DNA of 64,000 nt from Mycobacterium sp. (GCA_016197405.1 JACPVR010000007.1:310001-374000); one strand, 5' to 3'; counted from the first letter of the stretch, positions 37,286 to 47,633 are shown. Made by a program: numbers and translations. The notes: generated by a model from the sequence alone, not told the origin.

Positions 37286-38556
37286 GCCGCGTCGCCCATC
37301 ATGGCGACCCCGATGCTCATCTCGATCATGCTGACCGTTCTGCGGCCCGGTAATCGCGGTGCCGTCGAGCGATATCTCGCGCCCGTCGGTGTGCTCAAAA
37401 CCGCTGTGTGGGTTCCGTTTTCGTCGGTATGCGTGACGACCTGCCAGCCCTCGGCCTCCTTGGCGTAATTGCAGGCTTCGCAGAGACCCAGACCGTTGGC
37501 GGCGCTCGTCGGGCCTTGCCGGTTGCGTGGGGTTGCATGATCGCGGTGCCGGATCGGCGCATCGCAATACGGGGTGCGACAGGTCTCGTCGCGCAGCGTG
37601 ATGAAATCCGCCAGCCCCTTGGGGAACAGCCTTGCGCGAGACTCCATCGCCACCAGAGCCCCGGAACGGGGATTCTTGTAGAGCCGTTGCAGGGTTGCTT
37701 TGGAATCGGCATCCCACACCGAGCGCTTGGCCAGGCGTCGCGCCACCTCGGCCGGCACCAGCCCGTACCCGCTGATGCGGGCCGGCTCCGAACTCCCGCC
37801 GAACAGCGTCTCGTCGGAGATCACCATTTTCACCGCGATGGGCGTCGGCGCGGCCGCGGGACGTCCGGTGACCCGCTGCACCAGCGTGTCGGCCATGATC
37901 TGACCGCGACTGCGACCGTCTGCGGAGGTGTCGGCGCACCGGGTGAGCGCCGCGTAGACCGATACGCCCTGGGCCATCGGCAGCAGCGCAGTCAGATAGG
38001 TCATACAGTCCGGCGCGGGACGCAGCGACACCGTGCGTTCGGTCTCGGCCCGGGCCGCCCGGTCGACGATGGCATGCGGATCGAGCCGGTAGGCGATGGT
38101 CTTGGCTTCGGCCACAATCCGGGAATCGCCCAGACCGATCAGCGCCGACGGATCGGCACACAGCTCGGTATCGAGGGTCATGCGGTCTTCGACATCCAGG
38201 CAGGCCGATTCCCGCACGATCAGGGTGGCCCGCCATTCCGAGAGCGTGCCGTTCTGCAGGGCCGCGAGCGTGTGCGGCATCTCGTGCACCAATGCCTTCG
38301 CGAAGCCCAGATGCCGGTTGCCGCGGGCGGGGGAGTCGTGCCGGGCCAGTGCGACCTCGGCGGCTACACCCCGCCCGCGGCGGGCGGCTGGTATTCCACG
38401 GTTGAGTTCGTCGGATCGCCGGGCGGCGTCGAAGGCTGCCGAGGCCTTGGCCTGCCCTGCCGCGGCAGCGGACTTCACCCGCTCCAACCACTGGATGCGC
38501 GCGAGTAGCGTTGCCTCATCCGCATCCGGATCGATATCCGCAAGTTCTTCGAACAT
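37282..38556 (-). CDS. DUF222 / HNH endonuclease-motif protein (13E12-type)
   Basis: A 424-aa protein of the mycobacterial 13E12 family. The DUF222 region spans most of the N-terminal 300 residues (AALQNGTLSEWRATLIVRE is typical). A C-terminal HNH motif follows at CRTPYCDAPIRHRDHATP, then NGLGLCEACNYAKEAEGW, with two Cys pairs and His residues intact. These genes are multicopy in mycobacteria and sometimes linked to mobile DNA, but no repeats or transposase lie beside this one. TAGTGT (38564-38569) 7 nt before ATG 38556 suggests a leaderless start. Confidence 0.88.
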   Translation of the reverse strand: MFEELADIDPDADEATLLARIQWLERVKSAAAAGQAKASAAFDAARRSDELNRGIPAARRGRGVAAEVALARHDSPARGNRHLGFAKALVHEMPHTLAALQNGTLSEWRATLIVRESACLDVEDRMTLDTELCADPSALIGLGDSRIVAEAKTIAYRLDPHAIVDRAARAETERTVSLRPAPDCMTYLTALLPMAQGVSVYAALTRCADTSADGRSRGQIMADTLVQRVTGRPAAAPTPIAVKMVISDETLFGGSSEPARISGYGLVPAEVARRLAKRSVWDADSKATLQRLYKNPRSGALVAMESRARLFPKGLADFITLRDETCRTPYCDAPIRHRDHATPRNRQGPTSAANGLGLCEACNYAKEAEGWQVVTHTDENGTHTAVLSTPTGARYRSTAPRLPGRRTVSMIEMSIGVAMMGDAA

Positions 38557-38608
38557 GTGTTCGACACTACCCTGCTCCTCCGACAGAATGCGCCGAAAGG
38601 GAATCCCG

Positions 38609-39013
38609 TTGTCCGAACCTCTGCCCGCCGGCTTGCTCGACCTGCTGCGGCGACCCAGTCCGTGCTTCATCGCCACGCTGATGCCCGACGGTTCACCCCA
38701 GCTGACGCAGACCTGGGTCACCACCGACGGTGAGCATGTCGTCATCAACATCGTCGAGGGCTCACAGAAGTCGAGGAACATCGCCCGCGATACCCGGGTC
38801 AGTGTCAACGTGGTGGATCCCGACAACGTCTTCCGCTATTACGCCGTGCGTGGCCGCGTCGTCGACGTCACCACCGAGGGCGGAGCCGAGAGCATCGACG
38901 AGATCTCGCACAAATATCTCGGCATTCCCTATCCGAACTTCACCGGCAGACCCGAAACCCGGGTGTTGCTCACCATCGAGGCCGACAAGGTGACCCCACC
39001 GGCGCGCGATTGA
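38609..39013 (+). CDS. PPOX-class split-barrel protein, probably F420-dependent
   Basis: A 134-aa split-barrel flavin/deazaflavin protein of the pyridoxamine-phosphate-oxidase-like family. PCFIATLMPDGSPQLTQTWV and SQKSRNIARDTRVSVNVVDPDN are the usual cofactor-binding strands. In mycobacteria most small members use F420. The start is TTG 38609, with AAAGGGA at good spacing; there is no nearer ATG or GTG matching the family N-terminus. Substrate unknown. Confidence 0.82.
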   Translation: MSEPLPAGLLDLLRRPSPCFIATLMPDGSPQLTQTWVTTDGEHVVINIVEGSQKSRNIARDTRVSVNVVDPDNVFRYYAVRGRVVDVTTEGGAESIDEISHKYLGIPYPNFTGRPETRVLLTIEADKVTPPARD

Positions 39014-39040
39014 GCGGGTGTCGGCGCACGTTCTGCGCCC

Positions 39041-39046
39041 TAACAT
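39041..39046 (+). promoter_or_regulatory. candidate -10 box, leaderless tetR
   Basis: TAACAT ends exactly 6 nt before ATG 39053. Confidence 0.45.
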
Positions 39047-39052
39047 TGGTGG

Positions 39053-39673
39053 ATGACCACGGTCCGTCCCTATGGCGGCGTCAGTGCCGAGGACCGGGCG
39101 GCGCTACGTCGCGACAAGCTCCTTTCCGCCGGCCTGGCGGTCTTCGGCTCGAGCGGTTACCGATCGGCCACGGTGCGACAGATCTGTCGCACCGCCGGGG
39201 TTGCCGACCGGTATTTCTACGAGCACTTCACCGGCATGGAGGACCTGCTGGTCGCGGTCTACGGCATGTGCCTGGACCGGCTGGAGACCGCTGTGGTGGC
39301 GGCGATATCGGCATCGGATCAGATCGCGACGATGGCCCGGCAGGGGTTGGAAGGGCTGGTGGGCGTCACCGGGGACGATCCGAGGTTGGCGCGCGTGGTG
39401 TGGTTCGAGGTGCTCGGCGTCAGTCGCCGAGTCGAGGACACCTATCTGCACAGGATGGAACGGTTCGCCGACATCCTCCTGGCATCGGCGCCGGAATTGG
39501 ACGACACGGCCGCCGAACTGCGGGCCTCGATCGCGTCGGCGGCCGTGGGCGGCATCAGTCATGTGCTGATGACCTGGGTCGCGTCGGGGTGTGTGCGCCC
39601 CCGTTCGCAGATCGTCGCAGCTCTGGAGATTTTCCTCATCTCGGTCGTCGACGGCGTGCGCGCCGACCGATAG
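39053..39673 (+). CDS. TetR-family regulator
   Basis: A 206-aa TetR protein with an N-terminal helix-turn-helix (LAVFGSSGYRSATVRQICR, then GVADRYFYEHFTGMEDLL). It precedes the Baeyer-Villiger monooxygenase gene by 54 nt on the same strand, but that gene has its own -10 box, so co-regulation is plausible rather than certain. No obvious palindrome was seen between them. Confidence 0.88.
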   Translation: MTTVRPYGGVSAEDRAALRRDKLLSAGLAVFGSSGYRSATVRQICRTAGVADRYFYEHFTGMEDLLVAVYGMCLDRLETAVVAAISASDQIATMARQGLEGLVGVTGDDPRLARVVWFEVLGVSRRVEDTYLHRMERFADILLASAPELDDTAAELRASIASAAVGGISHVLMTWVASGCVRPRSQIVAALEIFLISVVDGVRADR

Positions 39674-39714
39674 TGACGCTGGCCACATCAAATCGGGAAT
39701 CGAACGTCCTCAGA

Positions 39715-39720
39715 TAACCT
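39715..39720 (+). promoter_or_regulatory. candidate -10 box, leaderless monooxygenase
   Basis: TAACCT ends 7 nt before the GTG at 39728; the same box precedes the gene at 50869. Confidence 0.45.
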
Positions 39721-39727
39721 GACCCGC

Positions 39728-41191
39728 GTGGACACCTACACCGCGCTGATCATCGGTAGTGGCTTCGGCGGACAGTGCGCCGCGCTCACGTTGCGCAATC
39801 TGGGTATCGAGGACTTCGTGATGCTCGAGCGACGCGAGTTCATGGGCGGGACCTGGTGTCAGAACTCCTACCCGGGGGCGGCCGTCGACGTCCAATCACC
39901 GCTGTACTCGATCTCATCCGAGCCCTATCGGTGGACGCAGATGTTCGCCGAACAATCGGAATTGCACGAATACACCCAGCACGTCATCGAAAAACACCGG
40001 CTGCGGGAAAGGACCATCACCGGTGCCAACGTGGTGGAGGCGCGCTGGACCGGCGATTCGTGGACGGTGCGCACCGATGGGGGAAGGCGGTTCCAGGCCA
40101 AGTACCTCATCAACGCCTCCGGGCCACTGAGCACACCGGTGATCCCCGACTTTCCCGGGCGGGACTCGTTCACGGGCAAGACCTTTCACACCAATGACTG
40201 GGACCACTCGTTCGACTACACCGGCAAGCGGGTCGCCGTCATCGGATCCGGTGCGAGTGCGGCCCAGGTCATCCCGGCGATCCAGCCGTCGGTCGGCGAA
40301 CTACACGTGTTCCAGCGCACCCCGCATTGGGTGATGCCTCGCCACGACCGGATATTCACTTCCTGGCAACGCCGACTGCTGGGGAATCGTCTGGCCTACA
40401 AAGCACTTCGATCCGCGATCTACTGGGCACTGGAGACCCGCATCGTCGGTTTCAAATACTCCGAACGAGCGCTCAAACGTGTCGCGGAACGACCCGCGAG
40501 AGCCCTCCTCGCCCGCCAGATCGCCGATCCCGAACTGCGCGCCAAGCTGACTCCCGACTACACCATCGGATGTAAGCGGATCATCTTGTCCAACAACCTC
40601 TATCCGGCGCTTGCCGCCGAGAACACCACATTGCACGACCGCCACGACGGGATCGCGCGCGTCTACGACAACGGTATCGAGACCACTGCCGGTACCAAGA
40701 TCGACCTCGACCTCATCGTGTGGTCGACCGGCTACGACGCCACCGACGGCGTGATCGCCTACCCGGTGATCGGAGTCGACGGCGCCACACTGGCCGATTT
40801 CTGGCGGGACTACCCACGCGCCTATCTCGGGACGGCGATTCCCGGATTCCCGAACCTGTTCATCGTGACGGGGCCAAACACCGGCATCGGACACACCAGT
40901 GCGATCTTCGTCATCGAGGCCCAGATGGAGTACATCGCCAGAGCGATCCGCGCCGCAGAGAAGACCGGGGCGGCATCCATCGAGGTCACCGCCGCGGCCG
41001 AGGCCGAATACACGCAGATGATCCATCGCGAGATGAAACGGACGGTGTGGCAGCACGGCGGCTGTCACAGTTGGTATCAATCCAAGTCGGGCCGCGTCAT
41101 CGCGATGTACCCGGGCTTCTCGTTCTCATACCGGATGGCCGCCAGCCGATTCCGGCCGAACCACCATGTCCTGGCCGCCGGTGCCGCCTAG
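39728..41191 (+). CDS. Baeyer-Villiger-type flavin monooxygenase
   Basis: A 487-aa FAD/NADPH enzyme. The FAD Rossmann loop GSGFGG is at residues 10-15, the BVMO fingerprint FTGKTFHTNDW is at 148-158, and the NADPH loop GSGASAAQ is at 173-180. These enzymes insert oxygen next to a ketone carbonyl; steroid or cyclic ketones are common substrates in mycobacteria. The 3' end overlaps the fprA 3' end by 4 nt. GTG 39728 is supported by the leaderless promoter. Confidence 0.92.
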   Translation: MDTYTALIIGSGFGGQCAALTLRNLGIEDFVMLERREFMGGTWCQNSYPGAAVDVQSPLYSISSEPYRWTQMFAEQSELHEYTQHVIEKHRLRERTITGANVVEARWTGDSWTVRTDGGRRFQAKYLINASGPLSTPVIPDFPGRDSFTGKTFHTNDWDHSFDYTGKRVAVIGSGASAAQVIPAIQPSVGELHVFQRTPHWVMPRHDRIFTSWQRRLLGNRLAYKALRSAIYWALETRIVGFKYSERALKRVAERPARALLARQIADPELRAKLTPDYTIGCKRIILSNNLYPALAAENTTLHDRHDGIARVYDNGIETTAGTKIDLDLIVWSTGYDATDGVIAYPVIGVDGATLADFWRDYPRAYLGTAIPGFPNLFIVTGPNTGIGHTSAIFVIEAQMEYIARAIRAAEKTGAASIEVTAAAEAEYTQMIHREMKRTVWQHGGCHSWYQSKSGRVIAMYPGFSFSYRMAASRFRPNHHVLAAGAA

Positions 41192-42570
41192 GAGTGCCCC
41201 ACGCGCAGCATGTCCGCCACGCTGGTCAGCTTGACCCGCGGCCGGCCGTGCGGTTGGCCCGCGGTGCGTTCATGGGCATCGATGAGCTGCCAGTGGTCAT
41301 CGGTCACCAGTAAGGGCTGACGCGAAAGCAGCCAGGACACAAGCTCTTCGGTATGGGCGGCGGCGATGTCATCGGGCCTCTGCGCAGCGGCCAGATCGGC
41401 CAGCAGGGTGTCCACAGTGTCGGCCGAATCCTTCTTGTTACTGCCGATCACACCGGATGGTCCACGTTTGATCCAGCCGACCACGTATTCATTGCTGCTG
41501 CCCTGCACCCGGCCGTCGGTGTGGGGAATGGTGCCGGAGCGCTCATCGAACGGCAGCCCTGGGGTGGCGACCCCGCGGTAGCCCACCGCCCGGATCACCA
41601 ACTGGGCGGGTAGCTCCTCGCGCTCGCCGGTGTCCTTGGCGACCACCCGGCCGCTCTCGTCGGCGATCAACTCGTTGCGGCCCAGCACTATCGACTCCAC
41701 CCGGCCGTCACCTTTGATCTCGATCGGCGAGGTCTGGAACCGGAACACGATCCGGCGCTTGGCATTGCGCGGTTCGGTCTCGGCGTAGCCGCGCATGACC
41801 TTGATGTTCTGCCTGGCACCCTTACCGGCCGCTTCGAGGACCTCGTCGGTGATACCGGCGAAATCGGTGGGGTCGACGATCACGTCGACATCGGTCAGGG
41901 CCTCCAGATCACCGAGCTCGCGTAACTCCAGGGTGGTGAAGGTGGCCTGCAGCGGTCCCCGTCGCCCGATCACGACGACCTCTTCGATGCCGTGGTTGTG
42001 CAACAGGTCCAGCGCGTGATCGGCGATGTCGGTCTCCCCGAGCAGTTTGGGATCCGAGACCAGGATGCGCGCGACGTCGAGGGCGACATTGCCGTTGCCG
42101 ACCACGACGGCCCGCCCGCCGGACAGATCGGGGGACATCTGCTCGAAATGCGGGTGCGCGTTGTACCAGCCGACGAAGTCCACGGCGGCCACGCTGCCGG
42201 GCAGCTCCTCGCCGGGAATGCCCAGCGGTCGGTCCGACTGCGCGCCGATCGCATAGATCACCGCGTCGTAGCGCTGCGCGAGTTCGGCTGCCTGCACGTG
42301 CTCACCGACGGTGATATTGCCGAAGAACCGGAAGCGGTCGTCGCGCGCCACCTTCTCGAACTGTGCGGCGATGGTCTTGATCTTCGGGTGGTCGGGGGCG
42401 ACGCCGGAGCGCACCAGCCCCCACGGCGTCGGCAGCATCTCCAGCATGTCGACCCGGACGTCGGGTCCGTCGGGACCGGCTTTGTCGCCGGCCTTCAACA
42501 ATGCGGCGGCGGCGAAGTAACCAGAAGGGCCGGAGCCGACGATCGCCACGTGGTGTGGACGCACAGACAT
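41188..42570 (-). CDS. fprA: NADPH-ferredoxin reductase FprA
   Basis: A 460-aa adrenodoxin-reductase-type flavoprotein. FAD loop VGSGPSGYFAAAALL lies near the N-terminus, NADPH loop VVGNGNVALDVARIL in the middle, and the family signature GWIKRGPSGVIGSNKKDSADTV near the C-terminus. It passes electrons from NADPH to ferredoxins that serve P450s. ATG 42570 (MSVRPHHVAIVGSG) gives a length close to M. tuberculosis FprA (Rv3106), and the neighbouring prfB matches that order. Confidence 0.94.
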   Translation of the reverse strand: MSVRPHHVAIVGSGPSGYFAAAALLKAGDKAGPDGPDVRVDMLEMLPTPWGLVRSGVAPDHPKIKTIAAQFEKVARDDRFRFFGNITVGEHVQAAELAQRYDAVIYAIGAQSDRPLGIPGEELPGSVAAVDFVGWYNAHPHFEQMSPDLSGGRAVVVGNGNVALDVARILVSDPKLLGETDIADHALDLLHNHGIEEVVVIGRRGPLQATFTTLELRELGDLEALTDVDVIVDPTDFAGITDEVLEAAGKGARQNIKVMRGYAETEPRNAKRRIVFRFQTSPIEIKGDGRVESIVLGRNELIADESGRVVAKDTGEREELPAQLVIRAVGYRGVATPGLPFDERSGTIPHTDGRVQGSSNEYVVGWIKRGPSGVIGSNKKDSADTVDTLLADLAAAQRPDDIAAAHTEELVSWLLSRQPLLVTDDHWQLIDAHERTAGQPHGRPRVKLTSVADMLRVGHS

Positions 42571-42721
42571 AGAAGCGACGCTTTCTGTTGTTGCCCGGTG
42601 CCGCGTGAAGGGCTGTCGCTGAGCGACCGGACGGTGATGTGCGGAATGCGCAGCAGACCCTGGCCGGTGCGTGGGCTGTACCGGCGGGGCTGGTTGGGTC
42701 GCGCGATGCACAAAAGGTTTA

Positions 42722-42749
42722 CGGAACCGATGTTAAACGTCGGGTTCCG
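42722..42749. repeat. inverted repeat between fprA and prfB
   Basis: CGGAACC (42722-42728) and GGTTCCG (42743-42749) are perfect 7-bp arms with a 14-nt AT-richer centre holding GTTAAAC. The gap between the divergent fprA and prfB genes (42571-42798) otherwise shows only a TAACGT box (42785-42790) 8 nt before the prfB GTG. Confidence 0.45.
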
Positions 42750-42798
42750 CACCCGCCTGTAGTCACGCCGAACCCGCCCGCCGGTAACGTGAACAGCC

Positions 42799-43914
42799 GT
42801 GGACCTAGACCGACAAGCCGATATCGCCGCTCTCGACACGACCCTGACCACTGTGGAGCGGGTCATCGATGTCGACGGTCTGCGCGGCAAGATCGACAAG
42901 CTCGAACACGAAGCCTCCGACCCCAAGCTCTGGGACGACCAGACCCGGGCCCAGAAGGTCACCAGCGAGCTGTCCCACGCCCAAGGTGAGCTGCGTCGTA
43001 TCGAGGGCCTGCGCCAGCGTGTGGAGGACCTGCCGGTGCTCTACGAGATGGCCGCCGAGGAGGAGGGTGCGGCCGCCGAGACCGCGCGCGCCGAGGCCGA
43101 CGCCGAGCTGGCCCAGCTGCGAGCCGATATCGAAGCGGTGGAGGTACGCACCCTGCTGTCGGGTGAGTACGACGAACGCGAGGCCGTCGTCACGATCCGG
43201 TCGGGCGCCGGCGGCGTCGACGCCGCGGACTGGGCCGAGATGCTGATGCGGATGTACATCCGCTGGGCCGAGAAGCACAACTACGGCGTCGAGGTCTTCG
43301 ACACCTCCTACGCCGAGGAGGCCGGCATCAAGAGCGCGACCTTCGCGGTGCACGCCCCGTTCGCCTACGGCACCCTCTCGGTCGAACAGGGCACCCACCG
43401 GTTGGTGCGGATCAGCCCGTTCGACAACCAGAGCAGGCGGCAGACCTCGTTCGCCGACGTCGAGGTGCTGCCCGTCGTCGAGACCACCGACCACATCGAG
43501 ATTCCCGAAGGTGATCTCCGCGTCGACGTCTACCGATCCAGCGGACCAGGCGGACAGTCGGTCAACACCACCGACTCCGCCGTGCGCTTGACCCATATCC
43601 CCACCGGTATCGTGGTGACCTGTCAGAATGAGAAATCGCAGCTGCAGAACAAGGTGTCGGCAATGCGCGTGCTCCAGGCAAAGTTGTTGGAGCGCAAGCG
43701 TTTAGAGGAACGCGCCGAAATGGACGCCCTGAAGGGCGACGGAGGCAGCTCATGGGGTACGCAGATGCGGTCCTACGTGCTGCAGCCCTATCAGATGGTC
43801 AAGGACCTGCGCACCGACTACGAGGTGGGCAACCCGGCGGCGGTGCTCGACGGCGATATCGACGGCTTCCTGGAAGCCGGAATCCGATGGCGCAACAGGA
43901 AAGATGACGACTAA
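42799..43914 (+). CDS. prfB: Peptide chain release factor 2
   Basis: A 371-aa class I release factor that reads UGA and UAA. The catalytic GGQ loop is in [20 protein letters not shown], and the RF2 anticodon-like SPF is in [17 protein letters not shown]. The reading frame is continuous, so there is no programmed +1 frameshift of the E. coli type. GTG 42799 is preceded by a TAACGT box 8 nt upstream, probably leaderless. It overlaps the next gene by 11 nt. Confidence 0.96.
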   Translation: MDLDRQADIAALDTTLTTVERVIDVDGLRGKIDKLEHEASDPKLWDDQTRAQKVTSELSHAQGELRRIEGLRQRVEDLPVLYEMAAEEEGAAAETARAEADAELAQLRADIEAVEVRTLLSGEYDEREAVVTIRSGAGGVDAADWAEMLMRMYIRWAEKHNYGVEVFDTSYAEEAGIKSATFAVHAPFAYGTLSVEQGTHRLVRISPFDNQSRRQTSFADVEVLPVVETTDHIEIPEGDLRVDVYRSSGPGGQSVNTTDSAVRLTHIPTGIVVTCQNEKSQLQNKVSAMRVLQAKLLERKRLEERAEMDALKGDGGSSWGTQMRSYVLQPYQMVKDLRTDYEVGNPAAVLDGDIDGFLEAGIRWRNRKDDD

Positions 43915-44890
43915 CTATCTCTCGGCCAGTTACCTGGCCTTCGACTGGTCGCAGAAGTGGCACGGCTTCTGGGGCGGCGCAATCGGCGAATGGATCCTGA
44001 CCCGCGGCCTGCGGGTGGTGATGCTGCTGATAGCCGCCGTCCTGGCCGCCCGGTTCGTCAACTGGGCCGCGCAGCGCATCACCCGGCGCATCGACGCCGA
44101 TTTCCGGCAGAGCGACGCGCTGGTCCGCTCCGAGACCGCCAAGCACCGGCAAGCCGTGGCCTCGGTGATCTCCTGGGTGACCATCGCGCTGGTGTGCGTG
44201 CTGGTGTTCGTCCAGCTGACCGAGATCCTGGCCATCCCGGTGAGCTCCCTGGTGGCGCCCGCCGCGGTGCTCGGCGCCGCGCTGGGTTTCGGGGCACAGC
44301 GCATCGTCCAGGACCTGCTGGCGGGTTTCTTCATCATCACCGAGAAGCAGTACGGCTTCGGCGACCTCGTCGCCCTCACCGTGGCCGGTATCGCCGCGCC
44401 CGCCGAGGGAACCGTGGTGGATGTCACCCTGCGCGTCACGAAGCTGCGGTCATCCGAGGGTGAAGTGCTCACCATTCCCAACGGCCAGATCGTCAAGACC
44501 ATCAACCTGTCCAAGGACTGGGCCCGCGCCGTGGTCGATATCCCGGTGCCCGCCGCGGCCGACCTCAACCATGTCAACGAGCTGCTGCACCAGGTGTGCG
44601 AGAAGGCGATGAAGAACCCGCACCTGAAGGACCTGCTGCTCGACGAGCCGCAGCTGATCGGCGTCGAGAGCATCGAGCTCGACACCGTGAACTTGCGGAT
44701 GGTCGCCCGCACGCTGCCCGGTAAACAGTTCGAGGTGGGACGTCAGCTGCGGGTCATGGTCATCGCGGCACTGACCCGCGCCGGGATCGTGACGGCCGCC
44801 GACACCCGGCCGATGGTCGAGGCGCTGGTGCATCCAGCGACGTCGGCGGGTGCGGAAAAGGAAACCCAGGGCCCGGAGGAAGACCGATGA
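43904..44890 (+). CDS. MscS-family mechanosensitive channel
   Basis: A 328-aa small-conductance mechanosensitive channel-like protein. Three membrane helices occupy the N-terminal ~150 residues, and the pore helix region [33 protein letters not shown] is the family hallmark. The beta domain follows ([23 protein letters not shown]). It overlaps prfB and the next gene, giving an operon-like array that matches the M. tuberculosis Rv3105c-Rv3100c order from memory. Confidence 0.9.
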   Translation: MTTNYLSASYLAFDWSQKWHGFWGGAIGEWILTRGLRVVMLLIAAVLAARFVNWAAQRITRRIDADFRQSDALVRSETAKHRQAVASVISWVTIALVCVLVFVQLTEILAIPVSSLVAPAAVLGAALGFGAQRIVQDLLAGFFIITEKQYGFGDLVALTVAGIAAPAEGTVVDVTLRVTKLRSSEGEVLTIPNGQIVKTINLSKDWARAVVDIPVPAAADLNHVNELLHQVCEKAMKNPHLKDLLLDEPQLIGVESIELDTVNLRMVARTLPGKQFEVGRQLRVMVIAALTRAGIVTAADTRPMVEALVHPATSAGAEKETQGPEEDR

Positions 44891-45456
44891 AGGTCATCGG
44901 CAACCGCGAGGGCGAACACCGCGGATGGCCCAACTACCTGTTCGGCGGGCGGGTGCGGACATCGACGTTCGTCCTGGTCGTGGCGTTCTTCGCGACATGG
45001 TGGGTGTACTCCACCTACCAGCCTGAGCCCGCGCCGCCGGTGCCCCAGACCCAGGTGGTGCCGCCGGGGTTCGTACCCGACCCGGACTACACCTGGGTCC
45101 CGCGCACCTCGGTGCGTCCACGTCCGACCGAGACCTACACCAGGACCACCACCCCGACGACGACCACCACCACCACGACAGAGACCACGTCGCCGACCGA
45201 TATCACCGACACCACGACACCCGGGTCGGATCAGCCCACCACCCCGGGTGCGCCGACGACGGTCATCGATCCCGACGGACCCGGACCGCTGGTTCCCACG
45301 ACGGTCGTCGATCCCGACGGCGCCGGCCCGCTGCCTGCGACGACGGTCACCCCGTCGCCGACGGTGCCGAACCGTTCCGGCATTCCGTCGACCACCCCGA
45401 CGACGCCCGCCCCGGGGCCCGCCGCCTCGCCGACACCGACGACGCCCGCACCGTAG
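44887..45456 (+). CDS. Proline/threonine-rich membrane protein
   Basis: A 189-aa protein with one membrane helix near residues 20-40 ([18 protein letters not shown]) and a long extracytoplasmic tail of Thr/Pro-rich low complexity with a repeated TTVxDPDGxGPL unit. ATG 44887 overlaps the MscS stop by 4 nt. From memory an equivalent small gene lies before ftsE in M. tuberculosis. No enzymatic domain is visible; an envelope-spanning or cell-wall role is a guess. Confidence 0.75.
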   Translation: MKVIGNREGEHRGWPNYLFGGRVRTSTFVLVVAFFATWWVYSTYQPEPAPPVPQTQVVPPGFVPDPDYTWVPRTSVRPRPTETYTRTTTPTTTTTTTTETTSPTDITDTTTPGSDQPTTPGAPTTVIDPDGPGPLVPTTVVDPDGAGPLPATTVTPSPTVPNRSGIPSTTPTTPAPGPAASPTPTTPAP

Positions 45457-45483
45457 CTGGTCGGGCCGCCCGGTCCGCACCGC

Positions 45484-45489
45484 TACACT
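45484..45489 (+). promoter_or_regulatory. candidate -10 box of ftsE
   Basis: TACACT ends 8 nt before the GTG at 45498 (11 nt before ATG 45501), consistent with a leaderless ftsEX transcript independent of the upstream genes. Confidence 0.35.
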
Positions 45490-45497
45490 GGCGTGCC

Positions 45498-46190
45498 GTG
45501 ATGATCACCCTCGACCATGTCACCAAGCAGTACAAGCAGTCGGCGCGTCCGGCGCTCGACAATGTGAGCCTCAAGGTCGACAAAGGTGAGTTCGTCTTCC
45601 TCATCGGTCCGTCGGGTTCGGGCAAGTCCACCTTCATGCGGCTGCTGCTCGCCGAAGACAACCCGACGTCCGGCGAAATCCAGGTCTCGAAGTTCCACGT
45701 GAACAAGCTGCCCGGTCGGCATATCCCGAGCCTGCGGCAGGTTATCGGGTGCGTTTTCCAGGATTTCCGACTGCTGCAGCAGAAGACGGTTTTCGAGAAT
45801 GTCGCCTTCGCACTGGAAGTCATCGGCAAGCGGCCCGACACCATCAACCGGGTGGTGCCCGACGTGCTGGAGATGGTCGGCCTGTCGGGCAAGGCCAACC
45901 GGTTGCCCGGCGAGCTGTCCGGTGGTGAGCAGCAGCGGGTGGCGATCGCCCGCGCATTCGTGAACCGGCCCTTGGTGTTGCTGGCCGACGAGCCGACCGG
46001 AAACCTCGACCCTGAGACGAGCAAGGACATCATGGATCTGCTGGAGCGGATCAATCGGACCGGAACGACGGTCCTGATGGCCACCCATGACCACCACATC
46101 GTCGACTCGATGCGCCAGCGCGTCGTCGAACTGTCACTGGGCCGCCTGGTCCGTGACGAACAGCGCGGCGTCTACGGAATGGATCGATAA
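45498..46190 (+). CDS. ftsE: Cell-division ATP-binding protein FtsE
   Basis: A 230-aa ABC ATPase that drives FtsX to activate cell-wall hydrolases at the septum. Walker [10 protein letters not shown] is near residue 37, the signature [14 protein letters not shown] near 140, and Walker [13 protein letters not shown] near 160. The start may be GTG 45498 or ATG 45501 (MITLDHV), which is the usual N-terminus. ftsX follows directly after the stop. Confidence 0.96.
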   Translation: MMITLDHVTKQYKQSARPALDNVSLKVDKGEFVFLIGPSGSGKSTFMRLLLAEDNPTSGEIQVSKFHVNKLPGRHIPSLRQVIGCVFQDFRLLQQKTVFENVAFALEVIGKRPDTINRVVPDVLEMVGLSGKANRLPGELSGGEQQRVAIARAFVNRPLVLLADEPTGNLDPETSKDIMDLLERINRTGTTVLMATHDHHIVDSMRQRVVELSLGRLVRDEQRGVYGMDR

Positions 46191-47084
46191 GTGCGCTTTG
46201 GCTTCCTATTCAACGAGGTCCTGACCGGGCTTCGCCGCAACGTCACGATGACGATCGCGATGATCGTGACGACGGCCATCTCGATCGGGCTGTTCGGCGG
46301 CGGTCTGCTCGTGGTCCGGCTCGCCGACCATTCCAAGAACATCTACCTCGACCGCGTCGAGACGCAGGTGTTCTTGACCAACGACATCTCGGCCAACGAC
46401 CTGAGCTGTGACTCCGATCCGTGTAAGGCGTTGCGCGCCAAGATCGAAGCGCGCCCCGACGTGAAGTCGGTGCGTTTCCTCAATCGCGACGACGCCTACG
46501 ACGACGCCACCCGCAAGTTCCCGGAGTACAAGGATGTGGCCAGCAAGGACTCGTTCCCGGCCTCGTTCATCGTCAAGCTCGACGACCCGGAACAGCACAA
46601 GGATTTCGACCAGGCGATGGTCGGGCAGCCCGGGGTGCTCAATGTGCTCAACCAGAAGGACCTCATCGACCGGCTCTTCGCGGTACTCGACGGGTTGTCC
46701 AACGCGGCGTTCGCGGTGGCGTTGGTGCAGGCCGTCGGTGCGGTGCTGCTGATCGCCAACATGGTCCAAGTCGCGGCGTACACCAGACGAACCGAGATCG
46801 GCATCATGCGGCTGGTCGGCGCCAGCCGGTGGTACACGCAGCTGCCATTCCTGTTGGAGGCGGTACTGGCGGCGACGATCGGTGTGGTGCTGGCGGTGAT
46901 CGGGCTCTTCGTGGTGCGGGCGCTGTTCCTGGACAAAGCGCTCAACCAGTTCTATCAAGCCAATCTGATCGCCAAGATCGACTACGCCGACATCTTGTTC
47001 ATATCGCCGTTCCTGTTCGGGGTCGGCGTGCTGATGGCCGGATTGACCGGCTATGTCACGCTGCGCCTTTACGTGCGAAGGTAA
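46191..47084 (+). CDS. ftsX: Cell-division protein FtsX
   Basis: A 297-aa membrane protein with four helices: one at the N-terminus ([22 protein letters not shown]), then a ~130-residue extracellular domain with two Cys (CDSDPCKAL), then three C-terminal helices. It couples FtsE ATPase to peptidoglycan hydrolases such as RipC. GTG 46191 follows the ftsE stop immediately. Confidence 0.96.
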   Translation: MRFGFLFNEVLTGLRRNVTMTIAMIVTTAISIGLFGGGLLVVRLADHSKNIYLDRVETQVFLTNDISANDLSCDSDPCKALRAKIEARPDVKSVRFLNRDDAYDDATRKFPEYKDVASKDSFPASFIVKLDDPEQHKDFDQAMVGQPGVLNVLNQKDLIDRLFAVLDGLSNAAFAVALVQAVGAVLLIANMVQVAAYTRRTEIGIMRLVGASRWYTQLPFLLEAVLAATIGVVLAVIGLFVVRALFLDKALNQFYQANLIAKIDYADILFISPFLFGVGVLMAGLTGYVTLRLYVRR

Positions 47085-47088
47085 ACAG

Positions 47089-47604
47089 GTGGCCAAGAAG
47101 TCAGCTGCCGACGCGAAGAAGTTCGCGAACGGCGAGGGTGGACAGCGCCGGATCGTGGCGTCCAACCGCAAGGCTCGACACAACTACTCGATCCTGGACG
47201 TCTACGAGGCCGGGGTCATGCTGCAGGGCACCGAGGTGAAGAGCCTGCGGGAAGGTCAGGCCTCGCTGGCCGATGCCTTCGCCACCGTCGACGACGGCGA
47301 GGTCTGGCTGCGTAATCTGCACATCCCCGAATATCACCACGGCTCGTGGACCAACCACGCCCCGCGCCGCAACCGCAAGCTGTTGATGCACCGCGGTGAG
47401 ATCGACAACCTGATCGGCAAGATCCGGGACGGCAACCTCACCTTGGTGCCACTGTCGCTGTACTTCACCGACGGCAAGGTCAAGGTCGAACTGGCATTGG
47501 CCCGCGGTAAGCAGGCCCATGACAAACGTCAGGACCTGGCCCGCCGCGATGCCGAGCGTGAGGTGGTCCGCGAACTCGGTAGGCGATCCAAGGGCATGTC
47601 CTGA
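47089..47604 (+). CDS. smpB: SsrA-binding protein SmpB
   Basis: A 171-aa trans-translation factor that carries tmRNA to stalled ribosomes. Family motifs are [29 protein letters not shown] and the basic C-terminal tail [23 protein letters not shown] 47089 lies 4 nt after the ftsX stop, with GAAGG upstream. Its RNA partner ssrA is 4 kb downstream at 51738, so the pair is linked but not adjacent. Confidence 0.96.
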   Translation: MAKKSAADAKKFANGEGGQRRIVASNRKARHNYSILDVYEAGVMLQGTEVKSLREGQASLADAFATVDDGEVWLRNLHIPEYHHGSWTNHAPRRNRKLLMHRGEIDNLIGKIRDGNLTLVPLSLYFTDGKVKVELALARGKQAHDKRQDLARRDAEREVVRELGRRSKGMS

Positions 47605-47633
47605 TCGGCTCACTGGCCGGTCCTCTATTCGCG

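Noticed and set aside
37282..38556. DUF222/HNH gene as part of a mobile element or homing endonuclease
   Set aside because: No flanking repeats, intron structure or attachment sites are visible; such genes are common as stand-alone copies in mycobacteria.
42571..42587. AAGCG-A-CGCTT repeat just upstream of fprA
   Set aside because: Only 5-bp arms in GC-rich DNA; expected often by chance.
42799..42900. Programmed frameshift in prfB
   Set aside because: The reading frame is uninterrupted from GTG 42799 and there is no internal in-frame UGA near codon 26.
44887..45456. Thr/Pro repeats around 45140-45430 as a CRISPR or tandem-repeat array
   Set aside because: Repeats are codon-level low complexity (ACC, CCG, GAC) inside an open frame, with irregular spacing and no spacers.
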